Of a stretch of DNA of 35,252 nucleotides, positions 1-7,600 are shown piece by piece. Position numbers and translations under genes: made by a program. The notes under the pieces were generated by a model. It made no database searches, was not told the DNA's origin, and saw nothing but the letters and a program-made list of their open reading frames with translations. Source of the stretch: Defluviitaleaceae bacterium (GTDB taxonomy: Bacteria; Bacillota; Clostridia; Lachnospirales; WRAX01); contig WRAC01000030.1 in assembly GCA_009780415.1 (NCBI GenBank), forward strand, positions 1 through 35,252, written 5' to 3'. How positions within the stretch are numbered: the stretch's first letter is position 1; every line of letters starts with the position of its first letter.

Positions 1-66
1 ATGCTTCGAGTTTTTTTCTATTGCTTGCATTTCTTCTTGAAGCTTGTTTAATATCTCCATTCCCAT
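1..66 (-). CDS. Possible 5' end of a leftward gene, cut by the window edge
   Basis: Read on the minus strand from an ATG at 66, the frame is open to the window edge for 22 codons and gives a charged, probably helical start (GMEILNKLQEEMQAIEK). A second in-frame ATG lies at 60. No clear Shine-Dalgarno sequence precedes either start, so this may be a chance frame. No function can be proposed. If real, it is divergent from the ATPase gene that starts at 185. Confidence 0.3.
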   Translation of the reverse strand, partial: MGMEILNKLQEEMQAIEKNSKH

Positions 67-184
67 CACCCAGGAGATAGTTTAACATGATTTGCATTTC
101 TTTTAAATTAGATTGACGTGAATCATATTTTCAAAGGGTTAGAGTAAATCTGTTTAAAATCCATTACCAAGGAAGGAGATACGC

Positions 185-1285
185 ATGTTTCAAAACAGCA
201 GATATTTAACAAAAGGTGTACAAATCGACGTCCCTAGGAGCGACCATGATATAACCCTTTTACACCAATTCTATAACTTCAAGAATGAGGAAACGCAACT
301 TCTTCACTCTGTTTCGCTTATATCCAGTTTCATTTCTGAAATGCCGCATCCTGTCAAGATCATCTTTGGCGCTCATGGCGCAAGCAAGAGTACCACTATG
401 CGGAAGGACAAGAGCATCGTTGATCCCGATAAATGTTTTAAGGTAGCAATGCCAAAGACCCGGCAGGATTTAGCGATATGGCTAGCTAAACAGTATTACC
501 CGTGTTTTGACAATATAAGCAATATTTCGCCGGACATGAGCGATCTGTTGTGTATTGCATCAACTGGCGGCTCCGTCGTTAAAAGGCAACTTTACTCAGA
601 TGACGATACGAAGGTACTTGATTTCCAACAGCCGGTAACTCTAAATGGCATTAACGTGATGGCTCAAAAGGCTGATCTTCTTGATAGATCGCTCCTGTTT
701 GAGTTAGAACGCATTTCATCATCAGAGTATAAGACAGAGTCAAAGCTGTGGGCTGAGTTCGAAGCGGCAAGGCCTTTAATCATGGGTGTCATATTCACGA
801 TTTTGTCTAAGGCAATGGCTATCCATCCTACAGTTGAGTTAACAAGGTTGGGAAGAATGGCTGACTTTACCGTCTGGGGGTGGGCTATAGCCGAAGCTGC
901 CGGGTTGGGCGGCGACAACTTCATTGACGCATATTTCAACAACCGGAACAATGCGAACGATGAAGCTTTAGAAGCTGATCCCGTCGCTTTGGCGGTTGTT
1001 AAGTTCATGAGTGACAAACCCGAATGGTCTGGATCAGCCACTAGCCTGTTTGGGAAGTTGAATGAACTGGCTGATGATAACAACATCAACACCCGATCAA
1101 AGCTATGGGTTCAACAACCTAACCAGTTAAGCCGCCGCCTGAATGAGATCATGCCAAACCTTGAGCATATGGGCTTGACGGTAATCTCAACAAACAGCGC
1201 GGGGATCCGGACACTAACTATCACCAACAACACGCTCCCGGCGAGAACAACGCAACAAATACAACGTCGTAAGTCTACAAAATAA
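185..1285 (+). CDS. Mobile-element ATPase, similar to the C-terminal part of primase/helicase proteins
   Basis: This 366-residue protein has a P-loop variant GAHGASKST at residues 62-70, an acidic FDN motif at 108-110, a LNGI motif at 153-156 and a DLLDR motif at 164-168. This order matches the ATPase half of large replication proteins of phages and integrative elements, where the P-loop often reads GEQGSAKST. Those proteins usually carry an N-terminal primase or DUF927-like part, and only a short stub precedes the P-loop here. The start is firm: AAGGAAGGAG lies just upstream of the ATG. It may be a naturally short version or a remnant of a longer gene. By inference it serves replication or maintenance of the element. 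Walker-type residues are seen directly; the family link is recalled from motif patterns. Confidence 0.7.
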   Translation: MFQNSRYLTKGVQIDVPRSDHDITLLHQFYNFKNEETQLLHSVSLISSFISEMPHPVKIIFGAHGASKSTTMRKDKSIVDPDKCFKVAMPKTRQDLAIWLAKQYYPCFDNISNISPDMSDLLCIASTGGSVVKRQLYSDDDTKVLDFQQPVTLNGINVMAQKADLLDRSLLFELERISSSEYKTESKLWAEFEAARPLIMGVIFTILSKAMAIHPTVELTRLGRMADFTVWGWAIAEAAGLGGDNFIDAYFNNRNNANDEALEADPVALAVVKFMSDKPEWSGSATSLFGKLNELADDNNINTRSKLWVQQPNQLSRRLNEIMPNLEHMGLTVISTNSAGIRTLTITNNTLPARTTQQIQRRKSTK

Positions 1286-1314
1286 CGATTGTTGCGTCAA
1301 CGGTATTTCCAGTC

Positions 1315-1394
1315 AAATCATCGCAACAATCGACACCATCGCAAAACGTTGATATATCAAGCATGTGCGGTAGTTGCGATAGTTGCGATGATTT
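1315..1394. repeat. Long palindromic repeat, copy 1
   Basis: The outer arms AAATCATCGCAAC (1315-1327) and GTTGCGATGATTT (1382-1394) are perfect 13-bp inverted repeats. The right arm has tandem GTTGCGATA units, and a TTGATATATCAA palindrome sits in the centre. It lies 29 bp after the ATPase gene and before the excisionase gene. Copies 2 and 3 are closer to each other than to this one. Confidence 0.8.
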
Positions 1395-1409
1395 TCCCAA
1401 AATGTTTGC

Positions 1410-1481
1410 ATGATACTGTTTGAACCGGATATCGGCGGGTGTGATACCCGCCATCGCCGCTCTTGCTCAATACAGTATCAT
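1410..1481. other. Nested inverted repeat upstream of the excisionase gene
   Basis: ATGATACTGT (1410-1419) is inverted as ACAGTATCAT (1472-1481). Inside is a second hairpin, GGCGGGT (1434-1440) and ACCCGCC (1446-1452), with loop GTGAT. There is no T tract, so it is not a normal terminator. It could be a regulatory RNA structure, a nicking or replication origin, or a recombination site. It lies in the 290-bp non-coding gap 1286-1574 together with palindrome copy 1. Confidence 0.55.
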
Positions 1482-1574
1482 ATATAAAATTGGCAACTCA
1501 AAAAATTAGCGTCCCGTAACTGTAAACAACTATGGTATAGATATATATTATTATGTTGAATGGAGAATTCTGCA

Positions 1575-1790
1575 ATGTCTAAAAAACTATTATGTGATTA
1601 TCCCGATGTACTTACACCTAAAATGCTTGCTGAAATCCTTGGAATTGGCTACACAAAGGCTTTGAATGTCGTAAAGTATACACAGGATTTACCAACAATC
1701 CGAATCGGAAACACATTCCGCATTCACAAAGGAAATCTTGAAAAATGGCTTGAATCCGCTCAAAAGAGGGAACTCAGCTTTAGTAAATAA
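1575..1790 (+). CDS. Excisionase-like helix-turn-helix protein
   Basis: This 71-residue protein has the MerR/excisionase-type winged helix pattern: LTPKMLAEILGIGYTKALNVVK, then a basic wing (TIRIGNTFRIHKGNLEKWLES). Such proteins bind the attachment DNA and steer the integrase toward excision, or act as regulators. The start at 1575 is chosen because GGAGAA lies 7 bases upstream; an in-frame ATG at 1560 overlaps that ribosome site. It sits 62 bp upstream of the integrase and in the same direction, the usual xis-int order of Gram-positive integrative elements. Confidence 0.75.
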   Translation: MSKKLLCDYPDVLTPKMLAEILGIGYTKALNVVKYTQDLPTIRIGNTFRIHKGNLEKWLESAQKRELSFSK

Positions 1791-1852
1791 TCATCGTTGA
1801 GGGTGTCGGGCATTAACCGGCACTCTCTTAAAATTTAAGGAGAGTGATATTA

Positions 1853-3044
1853 ATGTCTGGACACATTGAAAAACGAGTATCAAAGAACGGCGCGGTTAAA
1901 TGGAAGATCATTGTAAACATCAGCGTTGATCCCATCACCGGTAGACGTATTCGCCATTACGAAACGATGAACGGTACAAAGGCTCAAGCCGAAAAGAGAT
2001 TGCGTACAATTCTAAACGAGCTTGAAACCAATTCCTTCATCGGTAAAAATGATTTCACTGTAGGCGATTGGATAGAAGAATGGCTTAACGTCTACGTCGG
2101 CAAGACTCACAGCCCCAACACCCTGCGTAGATACCGGCAGATAGCGGAAGCCTATATTAAACCAAAGGTAGGCACGGTACGATTACAAGGATTAACAACC
2201 ATGATGCTACAGCGGTTTTACAATGAAATCAAAGACGTATCTCCGGTATCAGGCTCACCTATCTCTAACAAAACACTAAGAAATATTCACATGGTCATGC
2301 AAGCGGCATTAGGTAAAGCTTGTAAGTTAGGCCTTATCCCTAAGAACCCCGCCCGTGACGTTGATCTTCCCAAACCTCAGAGATATACCGCCGAAGTATA
2401 TGATCAAGGAGAGATACGACAGCTCTTAGAATACGCCATCAATACTGATTTGTTCGTATCCGTTAACATCCTCTTGTGTCTAGGACTCCGACGCGCCGAA
2501 CTGATTGCGCTAAAGTACAGTGATATAGGCTGGGAGCAGTCAAAAATTACCATTTCACGTACTCTTGCTATGTCTAATGGAAAGTTGATTGAGAAGGCCC
2601 CAAAGACACAAAGCAGTAATCGAACTATCGACATGCCGATACAACTTTTTAGAAGCCTATACGGACTACGAGCGAAGGAAATCGGATCAAGGGCGGTTAT
2701 TCCATGACACAGGCTACATAGTAGCGCAAAAGAACGGCTTACCTTACACACTAACATACTTTTCCGATAAATTCAAGAATTTCCTTGAAAAATCAGGGCT
2801 TAAGCGCATTCGACTTCATGATATGCGGCACACAAACGCAACGATAATGCTAACAGCCGGGATCAGCCCCAAAATTGCTCAAGCACGGTTAGGACACGCT
2901 AACCTTTCCACAATAATGGACATATATTCACATATTCTGGATTTTGTCGGTAGAGAAGCGGCGGACAAGATACAGGCCAGTATATTTGGAAACCATGACA
3001 GCAAGCCGGTTGAATTGATTGGGACTGTAATAACAGGTGAGTGA
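1853..3044 (+). pseudogene. int: Tyrosine site-specific integrase, frameshifted
   Basis: The first part (1853-2707) has the N-terminal arm-binding region, a SAM-like core-binding domain and the first catalytic arginine in LGLRRAEL (about residue 213). The second part, in the next frame to 3044, has HDMRHT (HxxR), LGHANLSTIM (His) and the nucleophile region IYSH (Tyr). Together they hold all of the RHRHY set. The break is at the T run 2646-2650: with four T's instead of five the frame joins smoothly (MPIQLLEAYTDYERRK). This is either a true one-base insertion that kills the gene, a homopolymer sequencing error, or slippage. The ATG at 1853 is preceded by AAGGAG at 1837; a GTG at 1844 is too close to it. 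It resembles Tn916/phage-type Int of Firmicutes elements. Confidence 0.85.
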
Positions 3045-3092
3045 CGATTTAGGTGTTATGACATCGAGTCAACCAGTTTTTTAGCAAAAATC

Positions 3093-3163
3093 ATCGCAAC
3101 TATCGCAACTGCCACACATTGTTGAAAAATCAACGTTTGTTGCGATGTTGCGATAGTTGCGAT
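3093..3163. repeat. Long palindromic repeat, copy 2
   Basis: The 17-bp arm at 3093-3109 (two ATCGCAAC units) is a perfect inverse of 3147-3163. The right side carries one extra GTTGCGAT unit. A small inner hairpin, GTTGA (3121-3125) and TCAAC (3130-3134), closes over AAAA. It lies 48 bp after the integrase stop and before the toxin-antitoxin pair. The flanking bases (AGCAAAAAtC before, aAAATTTtcATGAAA after) are shared with copy 3. Confidence 0.85.
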
Positions 3164-3280
3164 TAAATTTTCATGAAAGAGGGCTAGGGATATGTATTAC
3201 GTTTTGTAATTGTTTGAAAACTGCTTGCCGCCATATGAGAATTGTGCTAACATTAATATATGAGATTGGAGATGAGACTA

Positions 3281-3559
3281 ATGTCGTTAATCATATCTAT
3301 ACCTGAAAACATAGTATTGTCAACCCGGCAATCCACTAAGGAGTTTGAAAAAGAAGCTAAACGCGCTATAGCTTTGAAATTTTACAAAGATGAAAAATTA
3401 AGCCTAGGGCAAGCTGCCGAATTGGCTGGGTTCACAAAATATGAATTCATTAGATACCTTGGCGATCATCAAATACCGGTATTTCGTTTTGAGGGAACAC
3501 ATCTTGATGAAGAGCTTGAAAATGATGTTTTAAACGCTGAGAGGTATGTAAATGGGTAG
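3281..3559 (+). CDS. UPF0175-family antitoxin
   Basis: This 92-residue protein has the UPF0175 pattern: a beta-strand start, a basic helix (EFEKEAKRAIALKFYKDEKLSLGQAAELAG) and a helix-turn-helix-like part (FTKYEFIRYLGDHQIPVF). UPF0175 proteins are usually encoded just before DUF3368 PIN-type toxins and act as their antitoxins and autorepressors. The start at 3281 has GGAG 9 bases upstream; in-frame ATGs at 3260 and 3272 lack this. The stop overlaps the toxin start by 8 bases, which suggests coupled translation. A TTGCCG-N17-TAACAT promoter is possible at 3230-3258. Confidence 0.82.
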   Translation: MSLIISIPENIVLSTRQSTKEFEKEAKRAIALKFYKDEKLSLGQAAELAGFTKYEFIRYLGDHQIPVFRFEGTHLDEELENDVLNAERYVNG

Positions 3560-4049
3560 TCCAATAATTGTCGCCAACTCAACCCCTTTGATATTATTAG
3601 AGAAAATTGGGCGACTCGACTTGCTAAAACATCTGTACGGGGAAATTGCTATCCCAGAAGCTGTGTACAAAGAAGTTATTCTGGATTATCCGGCAAATGA
3701 TAAAGATTTTATTACAGATTATACTTGGATAGATATCATAAAAATTCAAAATAATCAAGCTAAGATACTGTTTGCCACAAGCTTGCACGAAGGTGAAGTT
3801 GAAACAATGATGTTGGCAATGGAGTTGTCCGCCGACTTATGTATCCTTGATGATTTGCTTGCACGAAAGTATGCCCGAAACATAGGACTTAACATAACAG
3901 GCACATTAGGGATATTGTTGGCGGCAAAGGGTAAGGGATTCATTACTGATGTAAAGCCTGAAATAGACAAGCTAATTCAAATCGGAATGTATATAAGCAG
4001 TGATTTATACACCAGTATACTATCGTCTGCCAAGGGGAATAGCAACTAG
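3552..4049 (+). CDS. DUF3368 PIN-like toxin
   Basis: This 165-residue protein begins with VANSTPLILLEKIGRLDLL, the DUF3368 signature near the usual PIN-domain first acidic position. It continues with HEGEVETMMLA and LDDLLARKYARNIGLNITGTLGILLAAKGKG, the conserved acidic and GTLG motifs of the family. PIN-domain toxins are metal-dependent ribonucleases; activity of DUF3368 members is inferred from the fold. The ATG overlaps the antitoxin stop. The cassette is flanked by palindrome copies 2 and 3, which suggests it is a discrete module that stabilises the element. Confidence 0.82.
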   Translation: MGSPIIVANSTPLILLEKIGRLDLLKHLYGEIAIPEAVYKEVILDYPANDKDFITDYTWIDIIKIQNNQAKILFATSLHEGEVETMMLAMELSADLCILDDLLARKYARNIGLNITGTLGILLAAKGKGFITDVKPEIDKLIQIGMYISSDLYTSILSSAKGNSN

Positions 4050-4155
4050 TATTGTAACTAAAAAACACAAAGTCTATATATCAATCCTGAATTCTAAGTG
4101 CGGGTGAGTCAACGGCGCGTGTCGAATCGAATTAGACAGTCTTTTTGCAAAAACC

Positions 4156-4226
4156 ATCGCAACTATCTCAACTGCCGCACATTGTTGAAAAATCAACATT
4201 TGTTGCAATGTTGCGATAGTTGCGAT
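4156..4226. repeat. Long palindromic repeat, copy 3
   Basis: The arms at 4156-4172 and 4210-4226 match at 16 of 17 positions. The inner GTTGA/TCAAC hairpin (4184-4188 and 4193-4197) is identical to that of copy 2. It lies about 105 bp after the toxin stop. With copy 2 it forms a direct repeat of about 90-100 bp bracketing the toxin-antitoxin cassette. Confidence 0.85.
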
Positions 4227-4323
4227 AAAATTTCTATGAAAAAAAGGTTGAATGTGTATTCATCCCCATTTCACTCTAAATATTGAAACCTTGAAAGCAC
4301 GACACATGAGTTAATCTGTGATG

Positions 4324-4378
4324 TGGTGGCGTTCCGGGTGACGTCTGGGTGACGGCACGGATGGCAGATGGGTGGCGT
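4324..4378 (+). repeat. Four phased GGGTGRCG direct repeats, possible integrase arm sites
   Basis: TGGTGGCGT (4324), GGGTGACGT (4336), GGGTGACGG (4347) and GGGTGGCGT (4370) start 12, 11 and 23 bp apart, so all face one side of the helix. They lie between the last accessory gene and tRNA-Trp. Short repeats of this kind are typical of arm-type sites bound by the N-terminal domain of tyrosine integrases. The region 4227-4515 has no convincing gene. Confidence 0.5.
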
Positions 4379-4477
4379 AATGGTTGCAATTAGTTGAGCC
4401 TACCGGATGTTACTTGGAACGAATTAACGTTAATTTCCATTTGCCCTGTTTTGAGAATCTCTTGATGTTGTAACGAC

Positions 4478-4512
4478 AAAAGTCCCGTAAACGTTAATTT
4501 TACGGGACTTTT
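4478..4512 (-). terminator. Terminator hairpin downstream of tRNA-Trp
   Basis: A perfect 14-bp stem pairs AAAAGTCCCGTAAA (4478-4491) with 4499-4512 around a 7-base loop. Read leftward it follows the tRNA by 7 bases and ends in a short T-rich end (ACTTTTGTC). The A/T-rich ends are symmetrical, so it could also stop rightward transcripts from the accessory region. Confidence 0.7.
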
Positions 4513-4519
4513 ACTTGTA

Positions 4520-4590
4520 CAGGGGTAGAAGGATTTGAACCCTCACGAACGGTTTTGGAGACCGGTATGCTGCCGTTACATTATACCCCT
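4520..4590 (-). tRNA. trnW: tRNA-Trp (CCA anticodon)
   Basis: The minus strand folds as a 71-nt cloverleaf. Acceptor AGGGGTA pairs with TACCCCT, followed by discriminator G. The D arm is ATGT/GCAT, the anticodon arm has loop CTCCAAA with CCA at the anticodon position, and the T arm is GAGGG/CCTTC with loop TTCAAAT. CCA is not encoded. The gene has its own strong promoter. Its 3' end points at the accessory region, so it is a plausible integration target. Confidence 0.95.
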
Positions 4591-4632
4591 ATATTATGTC
4601 CGGGGCTGTTAATAGCCCTTGAGTTGTGTTAT

Positions 4633-4661
4633 AGTATAATATATACGGGAGCTTTTGTCAA
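4633..4661 (-). promoter_or_regulatory. Sigma-A promoter for tRNA-Trp
   Basis: On the minus strand TTGACA (4661-4656), a 17-base spacer and TATACT (4638-4633) form a near-consensus promoter. Transcription would start near 4626, about 36 bases before the tRNA. The same AT-rich stretch gives TATAAT on the plus strand (4635-4640), which may serve mutS, but no good plus-strand -35 is seen. Confidence 0.9.
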
Positions 4662-4690
4662 GTATAAATTCTATGGATTGAGGGATTGCG

Positions 4691-7258
4691 ATGGGCGGCA
4701 TGACGCCAATGATGGAACAATTTATGAGGATAAAGAACGAACATCCTTATTGCTTGGTTTTTTTCAGGCTTGGGGATTTTTATGAGCTTTTTTTTGATGA
4801 CGCGCTGATTGCTTCACGGGAATTGGATTTGGTTCTTACCGGGCGCGACTGCGGCATGGAGGAGCGCGCGCCCATGTGCGGCGTGCCCCATCACGCGGCT
4901 GACGGGTACGTGGCAAGGCTTATCGAAAAGGGATATAAAGTGGCTATCTGCGAGCAGCTTGAGGACCCGAAAACGGCGAAAACCATTGTAAAGCGCGACG
5001 TGGTAAGGGTTGTGACGCCCGGAACCATCCTTGACCAAAACATTCTTGACGGCGCGAAAAACAACTATGTCGCCGCCGTTTGCGGGGACGGGAAAAGGAT
5101 TGGCATAGCCGCCGCCGATATCTCCACCGGCGAGTTCTATACATATTCCATCGCAAAGGACGCCAATAAACTGTTGGACGAGCTTACGCGCTTTACCCCG
5201 GCTGAAGTGGTTTCCCCGGAGGGTTTCATGCCCGGCGGGATAGGCGCGTTCAGGCTTACTGAACGGAACGGGTATACCTTTGAAATTAAGTCCGCGAGGG
5301 ACATCCTGCTTGACCATTTTAAGGTGCATAACCTTGAGGGGTTTGGCGTGGAGGGTGACAGCGACGCCATCCGCGCGGCGGGCGGGCTGCTGTCCTATCT
5401 GCGGGAAACGCAGAAAATATCCCTGTCGCATATAACATCGGTAAAACTATACAACAGCGGCGAATATCTGGCCATCGACGCGGCCTCGCGCCGGAACCTG
5501 GAGCTTACCGAGTCCCTTAGGGACAGAAAAAAGGCAGGTTCTCTCCTGTGGGTGCTGGACAAAACAAAATCCGCCATGGGCGCACGCGCGCTGCGCCGCT
5601 GGCTTACCGAGCCTTTAACTTCCGCGGGCAAAATCGAAACGCGCTTGGACGCGGTGGAGGAACTGAAACGAAACGGCTTTATGCGCGACAGCCTGCGGGA
5701 AGCGCTGGGAAACGCGGCTGACATTGAGCGCGTAATGGGGCGCGTTACATACGGCTTGGCTAACGCGCGCGATCTGCTGGCGTTAAAACGCACGGCCGCC
5801 GTTCTGCCGGAAGTCAAGAAGCTGCTTGAGCCGTGCGTCTCGGCGTTCCTTTCCTATTTCCGCGCCGAAACGGACACATTGCCGGATATCCATGACCTAA
5901 TACATAACTCAATAGCCGACGACCCGCCCAGTCAACTGAACGCGGGCGGTTTCATACGGGGCGGCTATAACGCCGAACTGGACGATTTCCGCCATGCAAA
6001 GAACATGGGAGCGTCGCTCATATTGGAGCTGGAGGCAAAGGAACGCGCCGGTACGGGCATAAAAACCCTTAAAATTAAATACAACAAGGTTTTCGGCTAT
6101 AACATTGAAATAACTAATTCATATCTTCACATGGCCCCCGAACGCTACAAACGCATACAAACCCTCTCGGGCTGTGAGCGTTACGCCACCGCCGAGCTGA
6201 AGGAGATAGAGGAACGCATACTGACGGCTGACGAACGGATCGCGTCGCTTGAGCTTGAGCTGTGGCGCGATATTACGGCGCGGATTTCCGCCGAGGTCAC
6301 GCGCATCCAGCACGCGGGAAACGCTTTGGCGGTGATTGACGCGCTGCAAAGCCTCGCGGAGACGGCGGAGCGGAATAAATATGTCAGGCCTAAGATTAAT
6401 ACGGCCGGGATTATTGATATAATAGACGGACGGCATCCCGTTATCGAGCGGATGCTTGACGGCGCGTTTATTCCAAACGACACGCGAATAAATATGGAAA
6501 CGGACAGACTCCTGACGCTGACCGGCCCGAATATGGCGGGCAAGTCCACTTATATGCGGCAGGTGGCGCTTATACTCGTTATGGCGCAAACCGGCAGCTT
6601 CGTTCCGGCGGTTTCGGCGGATATCGGCGTGGCGGACAAGCTGTTCACGCGCGTCGGCGCGTCGGACGACCTTGCCACGGGGCAATCAACTTTTATGGTC
6701 GAGATGGCCGAGGTGTCCAACATCCTTAACAACGCCACAAAGCACAGCCTTATCATCCTTGACGAAATAGGGCGCGGCACAAGCACTTACGACGGCATGT
6801 CAATCGCGTGGGCAACCCTTGAATACATCGCGGACGAAAAAGGCGTGGGGGCAAGAACCCTGTTCGCCACCCATTACCACGAAATGACCGAGCTTGAAGG
6901 CAAAATCCCCGGCGTTGTAAACTACAATGTTTTAGTCCGGGAATCCGGCGAAAATATCCTGTTCCTGCATAAAATCGCGAAGGGCGGGGCGGACAGAAGC
7001 TACGGCATACATGTGGCAAGGCTTGCGGGCCTGCCCAAAGCCGTTATTGACCGCGCGATGGAAATAATGGAGAAGCTGAACAAAAACGACGCGGCAAACC
7101 GCCCCGATACCGGCGAACCGGAAAAAAGCGCGGGAAACCCCGTACACTACGGCACTAACCGCCGCAGAGGCCAGAGCGGCAACCGCGTAACCATACAGCA
7201 AGCGGAGGACGGAACGCATCAGTTGTCCATCAGGGATGTGTTTAAGGATTTGAGTTAA
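4691..7258 (+). CDS. mutS: DNA mismatch repair protein MutS
   Basis: This 855-residue protein has the full MutS layout. The mismatch-binding FFRLGDFYELFFDDA motif with the Phe-x-Glu wedge is near residue 25, followed by connector, lever and clamp domains. The ATPase has Walker A GPNMAGKST (residues 612-620), GASDDLATGQSTFMVEM, Walker B ILDEIGRGTSTYDG (near 690) and FATHYHEMTEL. MutS finds base mismatches after replication and hands over to MutL. The start at 4691 follows TTGAGGGA; an ATG at 4700 is an alternative. MutL is not encoded next to it, unlike in many Bacillota. A variable, charged linker precedes the C-terminal end. Confidence 0.97.
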   Translation: MGGMTPMMEQFMRIKNEHPYCLVFFRLGDFYELFFDDALIASRELDLVLTGRDCGMEERAPMCGVPHHAADGYVARLIEKGYKVAICEQLEDPKTAKTIVKRDVVRVVTPGTILDQNILDGAKNNYVAAVCGDGKRIGIAAADISTGEFYTYSIAKDANKLLDELTRFTPAEVVSPEGFMPGGIGAFRLTERNGYTFEIKSARDILLDHFKVHNLEGFGVEGDSDAIRAAGGLLSYLRETQKISLSHITSVKLYNSGEYLAIDAASRRNLELTESLRDRKKAGSLLWVLDKTKSAMGARALRRWLTEPLTSAGKIETRLDAVEELKRNGFMRDSLREALGNAADIERVMGRVTYGLANARDLLALKRTAAVLPEVKKLLEPCVSAFLSYFRAETDTLPDIHDLIHNSIADDPPSQLNAGGFIRGGYNAELDDFRHAKNMGASLILELEAKERAGTGIKTLKIKYNKVFGYNIEITNSYLHMAPERYKRIQTLSGCERYATAELKEIEERILTADERIASLELELWRDITARISAEVTRIQHAGNALAVIDALQSLAETAERNKYVRPKINTAGIIDIIDGRHPVIERMLDGAFIPNDTRINMETDRLLTLTGPNMAGKSTYMRQVALILVMAQTGSFVPAVSADIGVADKLFTRVGASDDLATGQSTFMVEMAEVSNILNNATKHSLIILDEIGRGTSTYDGMSIAWATLEYIADEKGVGARTLFATHYHEMTELEGKIPGVVNYNVLVRESGENILFLHKIAKGGADRSYGIHVARLAGLPKAVIDRAMEIMEKLNKNDAANRPDTGEPEKSAGNPVHYGTNRRRGQSGNRVTIQQAEDGTHQLSIRDVFKDLS

Positions 7259-7260
7259 TG

Positions 7261-7299
7261 CCAAGCTGCAATCAAAGCAACACTTACATTGCAGCTTGG
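7261..7299 (+). terminator. Hairpin after mutS
   Basis: CCAAGCTGCAAT (7261-7272) pairs perfectly with ATTGCAGCTTGG (7288-7299) over a 15-base loop, 3 bp after the mutS stop. The following bases (TATAAATAATC) are AT-rich but not a T tract, so it may be a weak terminator or an RNA 3'-end protector. Confidence 0.6.
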
Positions 7300-7391
7300 T
7301 ATAAATAATCTAATCATGTATATTATTTTGAAACTTAGCCAAAATATTACTGTAGTCCTATCAACATTAATAGTGAAAGGAGCAGTTTATT

Positions 7392-7574
7392 ATGGCTAAT
7401 TTTAACCAGATGGAACTTAGCTCGATACGCGAGGTCGTGAGCTGCCACATTACAACGGCCAGCAAGCTCGGCGCTTACGCAAACCAGTGCCAGGATCCGC
7501 AGATTAAGCAAATGTTCCAGCAGGCCGCTACAGAAGCCCAGCGGAGCGTGCAAAAGCTTGTCCAGATGCTTTAA
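7392..7574 (+). CDS. Small spore-coat-associated protein, CotF-like partner
   Basis: This 60-residue, largely helical protein (ELSSIREVVSCHITTASKLGAYANQCQDPQIKQMFQQAATEAQRSVQKLVQML) resembles the short ferritin-like helical proteins encoded next to CotF-type coat genes in Clostridia. AAAGGAG lies well placed before the ATG. It is 26 bp upstream of the CotF-like gene and probably co-transcribed. The role in the spore coat is inferred from its neighbour. The upstream gap 7300-7391 is AT-rich, and no sigma-A promoter is clear; a sporulation sigma factor is possible but not shown. Confidence 0.7.
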   Translation: MANFNQMELSSIREVVSCHITTASKLGAYANQCQDPQIKQMFQQAATEAQRSVQKLVQML

Positions 7575-7600
7575 GAATTTAAGACGAGGAGGAAAATAAT

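Noticed and set aside
1315-4226. CRISPR array as an explanation of the three repeats
   Set aside because: The copies are far apart, palindromic and separated by genes, with no regular spacers and no cas genes.
4098-4286. 62-codon open frame over palindrome copy 3
   Set aside because: It runs through the palindromic repeat, has no ribosome site and an implausible protein sequence; the repeat explains the openness.
1511-4490. GTCCCGTAA occurring at 1511-1519 and again in the tRNA terminator at 4482-4490, as a possible attachment core
   Set aside because: Only 9 bases match, without flanking similarity; too short to call a direct repeat made by integration.
4814-5431. Long antisense open frame inside mutS
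   Set aside because: It mirrors the codon bias of mutS and lacks a start signal.
7300-7391. Sporulation sigma factor promoter before the coat gene pair
   Set aside because: The region is AT-rich and several partial matches exist, but none has both boxes at the right spacing with confidence.
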